Source: Aliishimia sp963678085
GTDB taxonomy: Bacteria; Pseudomonadota; Alphaproteobacteria; Rhodobacterales; Rhodobacteraceae
Length of the DNA stretch: 64,000 nt
Assembly: GCA_963678085.1 (NCBI GenBank)
Contig: OY782680.1
Span: forward strand, 1,116,001 to 1,180,000
Direction: 5' to 3'
The notes under the pieces are model-generated. The model made no database searches. It was not told where the DNA came from and was given only the letters and a program-made list of their open reading frames with translations. The position numbers were made by a program, and so were the translations under genes. Shown here piece after piece: positions 32,695 to 40,855 of the stretch. Within the stretch, counting starts at the first letter, position 1, and each line of letters opens with the position of its first letter.

Positions 32695-32764
32695 GAGGCT
32701 TTTGTATATCCATCAACTTTCCGCGCAAATTTCATGGCAATTTGTTTGGGTCAATGGACTAGCC
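32695..32764 (+). repeat. Dispersed intergenic repeat, family A, copy 1
   Basis: This 70-base segment recurs at 44632-44710 (same strand) and 56867-56944 (opposite strand). The shared parts are TATCCATCAAC, CGCAAATTTCA, GGCAAT or GCAATT, GGGTC and GGACTAGCC. This copy lacks the hairpin seen in the other two. It covers the end of the doeA-like gene by a few bases. Confidence 0.75.
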
Positions 32765-33943
32765 TTTCACAAACAGTTTGCGCTCGATATTGCAGAGGGG
32801 CTGGGCTGGGCCGCTTTCTGTGATTAGGATGGTTTCGGTGGTTTCCAGGCCCCAGTTCTCCATCCAGAGTGCGGGCATGAAGTGAAAGACCATGCCTGGC
32901 TCCAGCACGGTTTCATCTTCGCTGCGAATCGATGCTGTGCGCTCGCCCCAATCGGGCGGGTAGCTCAGGCCAATCGGGTAGCCCATGCGGCCCGAGCGCT
33001 CGATCCCGTATTTGGCAAGGACATTCATAAAGGCATTGGCTATATCACAGGTGCGATTGCCTGCTTGGGCCGCGTTCAAACCCGCTTCGATCCCTTTCAG
33101 CTGCGCCTCTTCGGCCCGCAGCATATCATCACTTGGCTGGCCCAGGAACACGGTCCGGCACAAAGGCGCGTGATAGCGGCGATAGCATCCCGAAAGCTCG
33201 AAAAAGGTGGCCTCCCCTTCCCGCATAGGCGCGCCGTTCCAGGTCAGGTGCGCCGCTGTTGCATCCAGGCCCGAGGGCGTGAGCGGCACAATCGCGGGAT
33301 AATCGCCCCAATCCTCGCCCACCCCGGTAATGCCCGCATGCATGATATCGGCCACCAGATCGTTTTTGCGCACACCCGGCGCGGCGCGTTCAATTGCGGT
33401 TTGGATCACCTTATCGGAAATGCGCGCCGCTTTGCGAATAAAGGCGATCTCATCCCCCGATTTCACCAGTCGCTGCCAATTGACCAAGGCGGTGGCATCG
33501 ACCAGCTCAGCGCCGGGCAGTTCCTCGCTCAGAACCGCATGGGCCTTGGCTGAATAGTAATAATTCTCCATCTCAACGCCGATGCGGGCATGTTCTAGCC
33601 CGCGCGCCTTGAGATGCAGGGCGAGATCTTGCATCGGGTGACGCTCGGTGGATTGGATGAAGTGATCGCCATATCCCAAGATATTTGCGGGGTCCATCCA
33701 GCAGGTGCGCCGCCCGCCGAGCATATCCATATGCCGCCCCCACCAGATCGGCTCGCCTTGCAGGGTCAGGATCACGCCCTGATGCACATAAAAGGACCAA
33801 CCGTCATAGCCCGTGAGCCAGGCTTGGTTTGAGGGATCAGTGACAAAGATCGCATCAAGCCCCGCCTGCGCCATGGCTGCGCGGGTTTTGCTGAGGCGGC
33901 GCTGATATTCTGCCCCGCTGAAAGGCGCGTTACTCTGTGTCAT
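32759..33943 (-). CDS. doeA: Ectoine hydrolase-like M24 peptidase-family enzyme
   Basis: From ATG 33943 the product has 394 residues with a creatinase-like N-terminal domain and a pita-bread M24 catalytic domain. The stretches DPSNQAWLTGYDGWSFYVHQ, GGRRTCWMDPANI and HFMPALWMENWGLETTETIL closely follow DoeA/EutD, which opens the ectoine ring to N-acetyl-diaminobutyrate. It lies 10 bases after the doeD-like gene in one operon. Other DoeA-like enzymes of unknown substrate exist in this group, so the exact substrate is not certain. Confidence 0.78.
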   Translation of the reverse strand: MTQSNAPFSGAEYQRRLSKTRAAMAQAGLDAIFVTDPSNQAWLTGYDGWSFYVHQGVILTLQGEPIWWGRHMDMLGGRRTCWMDPANILGYGDHFIQSTERHPMQDLALHLKARGLEHARIGVEMENYYYSAKAHAVLSEELPGAELVDATALVNWQRLVKSGDEIAFIRKAARISDKVIQTAIERAAPGVRKNDLVADIMHAGITGVGEDWGDYPAIVPLTPSGLDATAAHLTWNGAPMREGEATFFELSGCYRRYHAPLCRTVFLGQPSDDMLRAEEAQLKGIEAGLNAAQAGNRTCDIANAFMNVLAKYGIERSGRMGYPIGLSYPPDWGERTASIRSEDETVLEPGMVFHFMPALWMENWGLETTETILITESGPAQPLCNIERKLFVKG

Positions 33944-33953
33944 GAATACCTCC

Positions 33954-35324
33954 TTAGCCCAGAACCGAGTGCACTGCGCGCGCGGTTGCGGCGACGATTT
34001 GGTCCGCCTCGTCTTTTGTGAGGCAGAAGGGCGGGGCAAAGCCCAGAATATCGCCTTGGGGCATGGCGCGGGCAATGACGCCTTCCTCCAGCAGCGCCGC
34101 CGCGATACGGGGGCCGATTTTATCTGCGGGCTCAAAGAAGCGGCGGGTGTCCTTATCGGCAACAAATTCCAGCGCGCAAAGCAGCCCTTCACCGCGCACC
34201 TCGCCCACTTGCGCATGCTCCCCCAGAGCGTCCGCCATGGCCGCATTCAGATAGGCACCAATAGTTCCGGCTTGCTGCACCAGGTTGAGTTCATCCAGCA
34301 GCTTGAGATTCGCAACCCCAGCCGCCGCGCCGATAGGATGCGCTGAGTAGGTCCAGCCATGGCCGATAGGGCCGCTTTCATCCGTGCCTTGCTCCAGCAC
34401 CGCCCACATCTTATCCGAGACGATAGATCCCGACAGGGGCGCATAGGCCGAGGTCAGACCCTTGGCGATGGTGATCAGGTCCGGGCGCAATCCGTAATGG
34501 TCCGAGCCGAACATGCTGCCCAAACGACCAAAGCCGGTGACGACCTCATCCGCGATCAGCAAAATGTCGTGGCGATCCAGAACTGCCTGAATGGCGGGCC
34601 AATAGCCTGCGGGCGGCGGCACGATCCCACCTGTGCCCAGAACCGGCTCACCAATGAAAGCAGCGATGGTGTCGGCTCCTTCTCGATCAATCAACGCCTC
34701 AAGCTCAGCCACGCAATGGGCCACGAAGGCCTCTTCGCTCTGGTCCAGATCTTGGCGGCGGAAATAATAAGGGGCCTCGGTGTGGATTACCTGCGCCAGC
34801 GGCAGATCGAACTTGTTGTGAAACAGCTCAAGACCTGTGAGCGAGCCGGTCATCAGGCCCGAGCCATGATAGCCGCGCCAGCGCGAGATGATCTTTTTCT
34901 TTTCGGGGCGGCCAAGGATGTTGTTGTAATACCAGACCAGCTTGATGTTGGTCTCATTCGCATCCGAGCCCGACAGGCCGAAATAGACCTTGGACATATG
35001 ATCCGGTGCGCGGTCCAGCACCATTTTGGCCAGGGTGATCGAGGCCTCGGTGCCATGGCCCACATAGGAATGGTAATAGGCCAATTCATGGGCCTGGGCC
35101 GCAATCGCCTCAGCGATCTCGCTGCGCCCATAGCCTACATTCACGCAATAAAGCCCGGCAAAGGCGTCCAGCAGCCGATTGCCGTCCCGGTCCTCAATAT
35201 GACAGCCCGAGCCACTTGTGACGATCCGCTGCGGCACGTTCCCGCGCGCAAATTCCGCCAGATGGGTTGAGGGGTGAAAGAAGTTCTCGCGGTCCCATTG
35301 GTCCAGTTGGTCATTGTGAAGCAT
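33954..35324 (-). CDS. doeD: Class III aminotransferase, DoeD-like
   Basis: From ATG 35324 (MLHNDQLDQWDRENFFHPST), preceded by AAGGG, the product has 456 residues. It is a PLP fold-type I aminotransferase: ILLIADEVVTGFGRLGSMFG holds the PLP-contacting aspartate, and DLITIAKGLTSAYAPLSG holds the Schiff-base lysine. With the downstream doeA-like gene it fits the ectoine/diaminobutyrate pathway, where DoeD moves the amino group of 2,4-diaminobutyrate. Other omega-amino acid substrates are possible. DoeB and DoeC are not in the window. Confidence 0.75.
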   Translation of the reverse strand: MLHNDQLDQWDRENFFHPSTHLAEFARGNVPQRIVTSGSGCHIEDRDGNRLLDAFAGLYCVNVGYGRSEIAEAIAAQAHELAYYHSYVGHGTEASITLAKMVLDRAPDHMSKVYFGLSGSDANETNIKLVWYYNNILGRPEKKKIISRWRGYHGSGLMTGSLTGLELFHNKFDLPLAQVIHTEAPYYFRRQDLDQSEEAFVAHCVAELEALIDREGADTIAAFIGEPVLGTGGIVPPPAGYWPAIQAVLDRHDILLIADEVVTGFGRLGSMFGSDHYGLRPDLITIAKGLTSAYAPLSGSIVSDKMWAVLEQGTDESGPIGHGWTYSAHPIGAAAGVANLKLLDELNLVQQAGTIGAYLNAAMADALGEHAQVGEVRGEGLLCALEFVADKDTRRFFEPADKIGPRIAAALLEEGVIARAMPQGDILGFAPPFCLTKDEADQIVAATARAVHSVLG

Positions 35325-35513
35325 GGTTAGCCCTTCATCTTCAGGCGGCGCGCCGCCAATTGTCATGATAAGAGCCTGTTGCACGCTATGGGGTTGAACC
35401 TAAGCAGACGGGCTCCGCTCACCCAGACAGCAGCGCGCAATGCCTTTATTGCCAGGGCAGCGCGATGGAAGCAAAAAGAGCCAGGAAAGGCAATTGAAAT
35501 CTGCAAGGTCCGG

Positions 35514-36206
35514 CTAGGGAAAGTAACCCGCATGAGTTATCGCCGCGTAAATGCCCAGCCCGCCGACCAGAACAAGGCTTAAAGCCCAGATCTTATCAAG
35601 GTTGAACCACGTCTTTGAGATGAATTTCAGCCCAAGCCAATAGTAGATGAATATGGCCAAACAGGCTCCGGCGATGGTCATGGCGATCGTATGGGCCAGC
35701 GCTACGGTGAAGGCGACAAAGATATCGCTGGACATCAAGCTTTGCGCGGCGGCGTGACCGGCATCAGATATGCTTTCCCCGGAATTACTCATGCCACAAA
35801 TCCCAAGGTAAATCGGTACAAGCATCAGCCCCGCACCATGCGCCATCGCGGCCAGAAACGACCACAGCCCAAGCTTGGCCGGATGAACGCGGGCCAGAAA
35901 GCGGGGGTGCTTTCGGGTGATCAGCAGATAGAGCCCCAGCGCAATCAGTAATAGGCCCGCGCCAATGCGGATCTCGCGCTCGCGCTCAACGAGCCAGATC
36001 ATCATGGAAAACGGCAGCAAAATGGCGATCATCGCCAGGAAGTGACCCACGGCCAGCAGCGCTAAGGCCCGCACCATCGCGCTTGGTTTGCGCTCAAACA
36101 GGGCGGCGGACACAGCCAGGGGCCAGCCCATGCCGGGGTTAATGCCATGGTAGAAACCAGACAGAATGACGGCCCACCAAAGGGCCGCCACCGAAGGTTC
36201 ATCCAT
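35514..36206 (-). CDS. Polytopic membrane protein downstream of mtoX
   Basis: The 230-residue product has about six membrane helices, starting with a conserved-looking GFYHGINPGMGWPLAVSAAL. Histidines lie within helices (FYHGIN, AMAHGAGL, ALAHTIA). It recalls metal or sulphite exporter proteins, but I cannot name a family. It starts three bases after the mtoX stop, so the two are co-transcribed. It may supply copper or move a product for MtoX. Confidence 0.72.
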   Translation of the reverse strand: MDEPSVAALWWAVILSGFYHGINPGMGWPLAVSAALFERKPSAMVRALALLAVGHFLAMIAILLPFSMMIWLVEREREIRIGAGLLLIALGLYLLITRKHPRFLARVHPAKLGLWSFLAAMAHGAGLMLVPIYLGICGMSNSGESISDAGHAAAQSLMSSDIFVAFTVALAHTIAMTIAGACLAIFIYYWLGLKFISKTWFNLDKIWALSLVLVGGLGIYAAITHAGYFP

Positions 36207-36209
36207 GCC

Positions 36210-37613
36210 TTAAACCGACGGGTAGCAGAAACTATCGGTTGAGCAATCCCCGCCTTCCAGTCGGATTTGATGGGCGCGCGTGCCCTCAGGAAAGTCGACG
36301 TAAAAATCAGGATCAAGGTTGAAGCCGTTCTCATCATTGCGCGCCATAACCATTTGCCCGCCTTCTTGATGCGGGTAGAACTGGTTGTCCCAGGTTGAAT
36401 AAAGCGAGTTCGTCCAATAGACCCGCTTGCCATCCCGGCTGACCTCAACCATTTGCGGCCCGTAGATAAAGGGCTTGCCATTGGGATGGTTGGTTTCCCG
36501 CGCGATCCCGCCAATCTCGACCTTGCCAGCTAGGACAGGGTTCATCGGATCGGACACATCATATTGATGCATCTCCCCAAGCCCCCAGCAGGACACATAG
36601 AGATATTTATCATCAAGGCTTAGGTCGATATCCGTCACCAGCGGGGGCACCGCGCCAAATCCCTTGAGCAGCTCGGGCAGGTTTTCGGCCTCTTCTGGAC
36701 GGGGATCAATGGTGATCACCTTCTTGGCCTGCCACGTGCCATCATCGCCGCGCCACCAGGTAAAGATCGCCCCTTGCAGATTGGTGGTATCGACAACGAC
36801 GCCGCAGAACCCGTAGGATTTGGTCGGATCATGCGCCGGGCGGATCTCCAGCGCCATCTGGTAATTTTCACCAAAATCAATGGTCTGGATATTCTTGCGC
36901 GCGCGCAGATCCCAGAAATGGATGGAGTGGCCATATTTATTGGACAGCAGATCTTCGGGCACCACACCGTTTTCAAATTGCGGCGGCAAGCCCCATTCAG
37001 AGCTTACCATGTAATCTTGCGGCAGGTTCCACCAGAAATCATAGTGTTTATCCTGCGCACCCCGATCCATTTCATAGCGGCCAATAATGTCAAAGGTCTC
37101 ACAATCCATGATGAAGATCCCCGGAGGACCATCTGTGCCATCTGCGCCGCCCCCGCCAAGGGTGGACACGTAAATGCCTTCGGGGCCGCAATGGATGGTG
37201 TGCGGGCGGGAATATCCGGTTTTCGCAAATAGCTCTTCGGGCTCAATCACCTTGTGGATCTTGGCCTCTAGCGGCTCTTTCACATCAAAAATGTAAATTC
37301 GGCTAGAGCGGATGCCCGGCACGATCAAATAACGGCGCTCATAAAAGGCATGGCCCGTCAGAGGCGAAAGGGCCGAGGAACAGGCATTCCAGCCAAAATG
37401 GTGAAACTCATCCCCGGTAGTGGGTACCATCACCGTGTGCACGATCTCGCCATAACTGTCGGAACCGTCGCGCAAATCAATCACCGCAAGCCCGTCATGG
37501 TGATCCAGATCTTTTCCGAGCATGATGGAAAAGGCGAAATTCTCAACCGGCGCCTCCATCGCCAGTTTCGCAGATGCGTAGAATGTTGGGTCCGGTCGCA
37601 ATGTCTTATTCAT
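36210..37613 (-). CDS. mtoX: Methanethiol oxidase (selenium-binding protein family)
   Basis: The 467-residue product belongs to the SBP56 family, a seven-bladed propeller copper enzyme that oxidises methanethiol to formaldehyde, H2S and H2O2. Recognised parts are FHHFGWNACSSAL, YSRPHTIHCGPEGIY, HYDFWWNLPQDYMVSSEWG, GYGHSIHFWD-like NKYGHSIHFWDL and EGTRAHQIRLEGGDC. GGGAGG precedes the ATG. No signal peptide is obvious. In marine Roseobacters it would act on methanethiol from DMSP breakdown. It heads an operon with a membrane protein. Confidence 0.87.
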   Translation of the reverse strand: MNKTLRPDPTFYASAKLAMEAPVENFAFSIMLGKDLDHHDGLAVIDLRDGSDSYGEIVHTVMVPTTGDEFHHFGWNACSSALSPLTGHAFYERRYLIVPGIRSSRIYIFDVKEPLEAKIHKVIEPEELFAKTGYSRPHTIHCGPEGIYVSTLGGGGADGTDGPPGIFIMDCETFDIIGRYEMDRGAQDKHYDFWWNLPQDYMVSSEWGLPPQFENGVVPEDLLSNKYGHSIHFWDLRARKNIQTIDFGENYQMALEIRPAHDPTKSYGFCGVVVDTTNLQGAIFTWWRGDDGTWQAKKVITIDPRPEEAENLPELLKGFGAVPPLVTDIDLSLDDKYLYVSCWGLGEMHQYDVSDPMNPVLAGKVEIGGIARETNHPNGKPFIYGPQMVEVSRDGKRVYWTNSLYSTWDNQFYPHQEGGQMVMARNDENGFNLDPDFYVDFPEGTRAHQIRLEGGDCSTDSFCYPSV

Positions 37614-38001
37614 GTAGTTTCCTCCCTAGGTGTTTGGCCCGCTATTTTTCTGGCCTCTCAAGATTATAGTCTTGATGATTTGGGCGCGCCGGCTGCGCAG
37701 CGTTTGCGCCAAGCGCGGGGTGGATCCATATCCGCGCATCACACGCGCCGATGACATCGCCAAAACCCCCTATTGCCCATAATTCTAGTATAGTGAGAAA
37801 GGGTTTTGAAATAGCAAGTAAAACTTTCGAGATTGCGGGCGGGTGCACATATGGGCGTATCTGAGGCGCGCGAAATTCCGCGACCTTGACTTTTGCGCGG
37901 TTTTTGTCCAACGTCCGCGCGCGGGGGCCTGCAAGAGCCCCGTGAGGCGCCAGCCCAATCTTGCATCCTTCTGTTTCTAGCCTTGTAGAGGAGGATGCTT
38001 C
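37614..38001. other. Intergenic region between mtoX and the chromate genes
   Basis: These 388 bases hold the divergent promoters for mtoX (minus) and the chrB-like gene (plus). GGGAGG for mtoX and GAGGAGG for chrB are the ribosome sites at either end. The middle (about 37780-37830) is A+T-rich. I see no gene and no clear operator. Confidence 0.5.
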
Positions 38002-38820
38002 ATGGCGTCTTACAATGAAATCACCGTTTCCGCTTTGGCGCGATTGATCGGGACACCCGCCTGCCCGGTCTTGATCGACACCCGTATTGATGAAGATTGT
38101 GCAGCCGATCCTCATCTTGTACCGGGTGCGCTTCGTCATCCGTTTACCGAAATCTCCGCCCTGTCATCCGAGCTGCGCGGGCAAAATGTCGTTATCTATT
38201 GCCAAAAGGGCCTCAAGATCAGCCAGGGCGCGGCGGCGGTGTTGCGGGCTGAGGGCGTTCAGGCCGAAGTGCTGGAAGGCGGGCAATTTGCGTGGCGCGA
38301 TGCGGGGCAGCCGATGGTGCTTAGTGAACAGCTCCCGCCGCTTGATGAAACTGGGCGCACTGTTTGGGTGACACGCCATCGCCCGAAAATTGATCGCATC
38401 GCATGCCCGTGGCTGATCCGACGCTTTATTGATCCGCGCGCCAGATTTCTGTTTGTCTCTCCCTCGCAAGTCATGAATGTGGCGGAGCGTTTTGGCGCAA
38501 CTCCCTTTGATATGGAAGACGTGTTTTGGAGCCATCGCGGCGATGACTGCACCTTTGACACCATGATCAAAGAATTCGGGATAGGGCACACAGCGCTTGA
38601 GCGGTTGGCCGTAATCGTGCGGGGCGCGGATACCAATCGCCATGATCTGGCCCCAGAGGCGGCAGGGCTCTTGGCTGCGTCCCTTGGGCTCTCGCGCATG
38701 TTTCGCGATGACCTGCAGCAGCTTGAGGCCGGAATGACGCTCTATGACAGCTTTTATCGCTGGGCCCGTGATGCCACGAGCGAAGGTCATGATTGGCCCG
38801 CCGCATCGGGGCGCAAATAA
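38002..38820 (+). CDS. Rhodanese-ChrB C-terminal domain fusion (chromate resistance)
   Basis: The 272-residue product has a rhodanese-like domain (about 5-105) with C67 in VVIYCQKGLKIS. A ChrB C-terminal domain follows (about 120-265) with RPKIDRIACPWLIRRFIDP and GDDCTFDTMIKEFG. ChrB proteins regulate or assist chromate efflux. GAGGAGG precedes the ATG. The chromate transporter gene starts one base after the stop, so they form an operon. Confidence 0.87.
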   Translation: MASYNEITVSALARLIGTPACPVLIDTRIDEDCAADPHLVPGALRHPFTEISALSSELRGQNVVIYCQKGLKISQGAAAVLRAEGVQAEVLEGGQFAWRDAGQPMVLSEQLPPLDETGRTVWVTRHRPKIDRIACPWLIRRFIDPRARFLFVSPSQVMNVAERFGATPFDMEDVFWSHRGDDCTFDTMIKEFGIGHTALERLAVIVRGADTNRHDLAPEAAGLLAASLGLSRMFRDDLQQLEAGMTLYDSFYRWARDATSEGHDWPAASGRK

Positions 38821-38821
38821 G

Positions 38822-40096
38822 ATGGTTGATATCAGTTCTGAAAGCGTAAGCCTGTCGCAAGCCACCCGCGTTTGGTGGAAAATTGGGATCCTGTCTTTTG
38901 GCGGGCCCGCCGCGCAAATCGCCCTAATGCATAAGGAAGTTGTGCAAGAACGCGAATGGCTGAGCGAGCAACACTATCTGAACGCGCTCAGCTTTTGCAT
39001 GTTGCTGCCGGGGCCAGAGGCGATGCAATTGGCCACTTATGCGGGCTGGCGTCTGCATGGGGTTGTGGGCGGCTTGATTGCAGGGCTGCTCTTTGTGCTG
39101 CCCGGCGCGGCGATTATCATGGCGCTTGCAGCAATCTATAGCCTGTTTGGCGATGTGCCCCTGGTCAATGCGCTGTTTTATGGCATCAAGGCGGCGGTTC
39201 TGGTCATCGTCCTTGAAGCCCTGCTGCGGGTTTCAAAAAAGGCTCTTACCGAGCGCATACATTGGGGGATTGCGGCCCTGGCCTTTCTCGGGATCTTTTT
39301 CCTGTCTGTGCCTTATCCCATTATTGTACTGCTCGCGGCGCTTTGGGGCGGGCTCAGGGCGCAGCCAAAGATCGAAGAGAGCAAGGCCGCTCCGGTTTCG
39401 ATTTGGCGCACGCTGAGCACAGTTTTGATATGGCTGGGGATTTGGGCACTGCCTTTCCTTATTTTGCTCGCAATAGGCGCGCCGCCGATCCTGGCGCAGA
39501 TTGGTCAATTTTTCTCCACGCTTGCGGTGGTGACATTCGGCGGGGCCTATGCGGTGCTTGCCTATATGGCCCAGGATGTGGTGACTCAATTTGGCTGGCT
39601 CACGGCGGGCGAGATGGTTGATGCCTTGGGGCTGGCGGAAACAACACCTGGCCCGCTTATCCTGGTGACGCAGTTCGTGGGCTTCATTGCGGGGTTCAAA
39701 GAGGGCGGGATGAGCATGGCTTTGGCAGCCGCATCCGTGGCGCTTTGGGTGACGTTCGCGCCGTGCTTTTTGTGGATCTTTGCGGGCGCGCCTTATATCG
39801 AATGGATCTCAAACCAGCCCCGGCTGCGCGGCGCGCTGAGCGCAATTACCGCTGCTGTGGTTGGGGTGATATTGAACCTCTCCATCTGGTTCGCGCTGCA
39901 TGTGCTTTTCGGACAGGTGCAAAAGGTAGAATGGGGCGTTCTTACGCTGTGGCAGCCTAGGTTTGCTTCAATCGAGTGGCTGGCCCTGGGACTATTTGGC
40001 CTGAGCTCTGTTCTGGCCCTGCGCTATCATTGGGGTATCCTACAGATCCTGGCGCTTTGCGCTGTTTTGGGCGGCGCGCTACATCTGCTTTTGTAG
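38822..40096 (+). CDS. chrA: Chromate transporter ChrA
   Basis: The 424-residue CHR-family transporter has two homologous halves of about six helices each. Family motifs are KIGILSFGGPAAQIALMH and FCMLLPGPEAMQLATY in the first half and VVTFGGAYAVLAYMAQ and GLAETTPGPLILVTQFVGF in the second. It exports chromate (or carries sulphate-like oxyanions) across the inner membrane. ATG 38822 follows the chrB-like stop directly. A convergent SDR gene ends four bases after the chrA stop. Confidence 0.93.
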   Translation: MVDISSESVSLSQATRVWWKIGILSFGGPAAQIALMHKEVVQEREWLSEQHYLNALSFCMLLPGPEAMQLATYAGWRLHGVVGGLIAGLLFVLPGAAIIMALAAIYSLFGDVPLVNALFYGIKAAVLVIVLEALLRVSKKALTERIHWGIAALAFLGIFFLSVPYPIIVLLAALWGGLRAQPKIEESKAAPVSIWRTLSTVLIWLGIWALPFLILLAIGAPPILAQIGQFFSTLAVVTFGGAYAVLAYMAQDVVTQFGWLTAGEMVDALGLAETTPGPLILVTQFVGFIAGFKEGGMSMALAAASVALWVTFAPCFLWIFAGAPYIEWISNQPRLRGALSAITAAVVGVILNLSIWFALHVLFGQVQKVEWGVLTLWQPRFASIEWLALGLFGLSSVLALRYHWGILQILALCAVLGGALHLLL

Positions 40097-40100
40097 CCCG

Positions 40101-40838
40101 CTACCCCCTCCCAATATAGGGCATGGTTGTCGCCATCACGGTCATGAATTGCACATTGGCCTCCAGCGGTAGCTCCGCCATATGCAGCACAGAATTTGCG
40201 GCATGTGTGACATCCATCACGGCCTCGGCGGCAATGGATCCGTCAGCTTGGGGAACGCCCTTGGTCATCGGCACGGCCATATCGGTGAGCGCATTGCCAA
40301 TATCAATTTGCCCGCAGGCGATGTTAAAGGGGCGACCATCCAAGCTGAGGCTCTTGGTCAGGCCGGTGATTGCATGCTTGGATGTGGTATAAGGGGCCGA
40401 TCCCCAGCGCGGGACATAGGCCGAGACCGAACCATTATTGATGATCCGCCCGCCTTGGGGCGTTTGGCGACGCATCAGGCCAAAGGCAGCGCGGGCACAG
40501 ATAAAACTGCCTGTGATATTGATATCAATGAGGTTGCGCCAATCTTTTACCGAAATCTCATCGGGGGGCGTGCCGGGCAGGCCAACCCCTGCATTATTGA
40601 ACAGCGCATCAAGATGCCCCCAAGTCTTGGCGAGCTCTTCAAAGGCAGCCTGTACCTGGGTCTCCTCAGTGACATCGCAGGGCAGGACCAGGGCGTTCTC
40701 ATGGCCTGATGCGGTTTGGGCCAGAGCTTCAGCGCGCCGCCCGATCAGCCCCACGCGCCAGCCTGCCTTTAGAAAGACATGGGCGGCCGCGCGCCCGACG
40801 CCGCTCCCGCCGCCTGTGATGATGATGGTTTTGGACAT
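40101..40838 (-). CDS. SDR-family oxidoreductase
   Basis: The 245-residue short-chain dehydrogenase has the cofactor motif TGGGSGVGRA, NNAGVGLP, and the catalytic set S in INNGSVSAY with YTTSK. It begins MSKTIIITGG with AAGGAGA upstream. It lies 17 bases after the pentonate dehydratase, so it should serve the same sugar-acid pathway, perhaps oxidising a sugar or a sugar-acid intermediate. The substrate is unknown. Confidence 0.85.
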   Translation of the reverse strand: MSKTIIITGGGSGVGRAAAHVFLKAGWRVGLIGRRAEALAQTASGHENALVLPCDVTEETQVQAAFEELAKTWGHLDALFNNAGVGLPGTPPDEISVKDWRNLIDINITGSFICARAAFGLMRRQTPQGGRIINNGSVSAYVPRWGSAPYTTSKHAITGLTKSLSLDGRPFNIACGQIDIGNALTDMAVPMTKGVPQADGSIAAEAVMDVTHAANSVLHMAELPLEANVQFMTVMATTMPYIGRG

Positions 40839-40855
40839 GCTGTCTCCTTGCACGC

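Noticed and set aside
34359..35270. Long plus-strand frame opposite the doeD-like gene
   Set aside because: Shadow frame; the minus-strand aminotransferase has all motifs.
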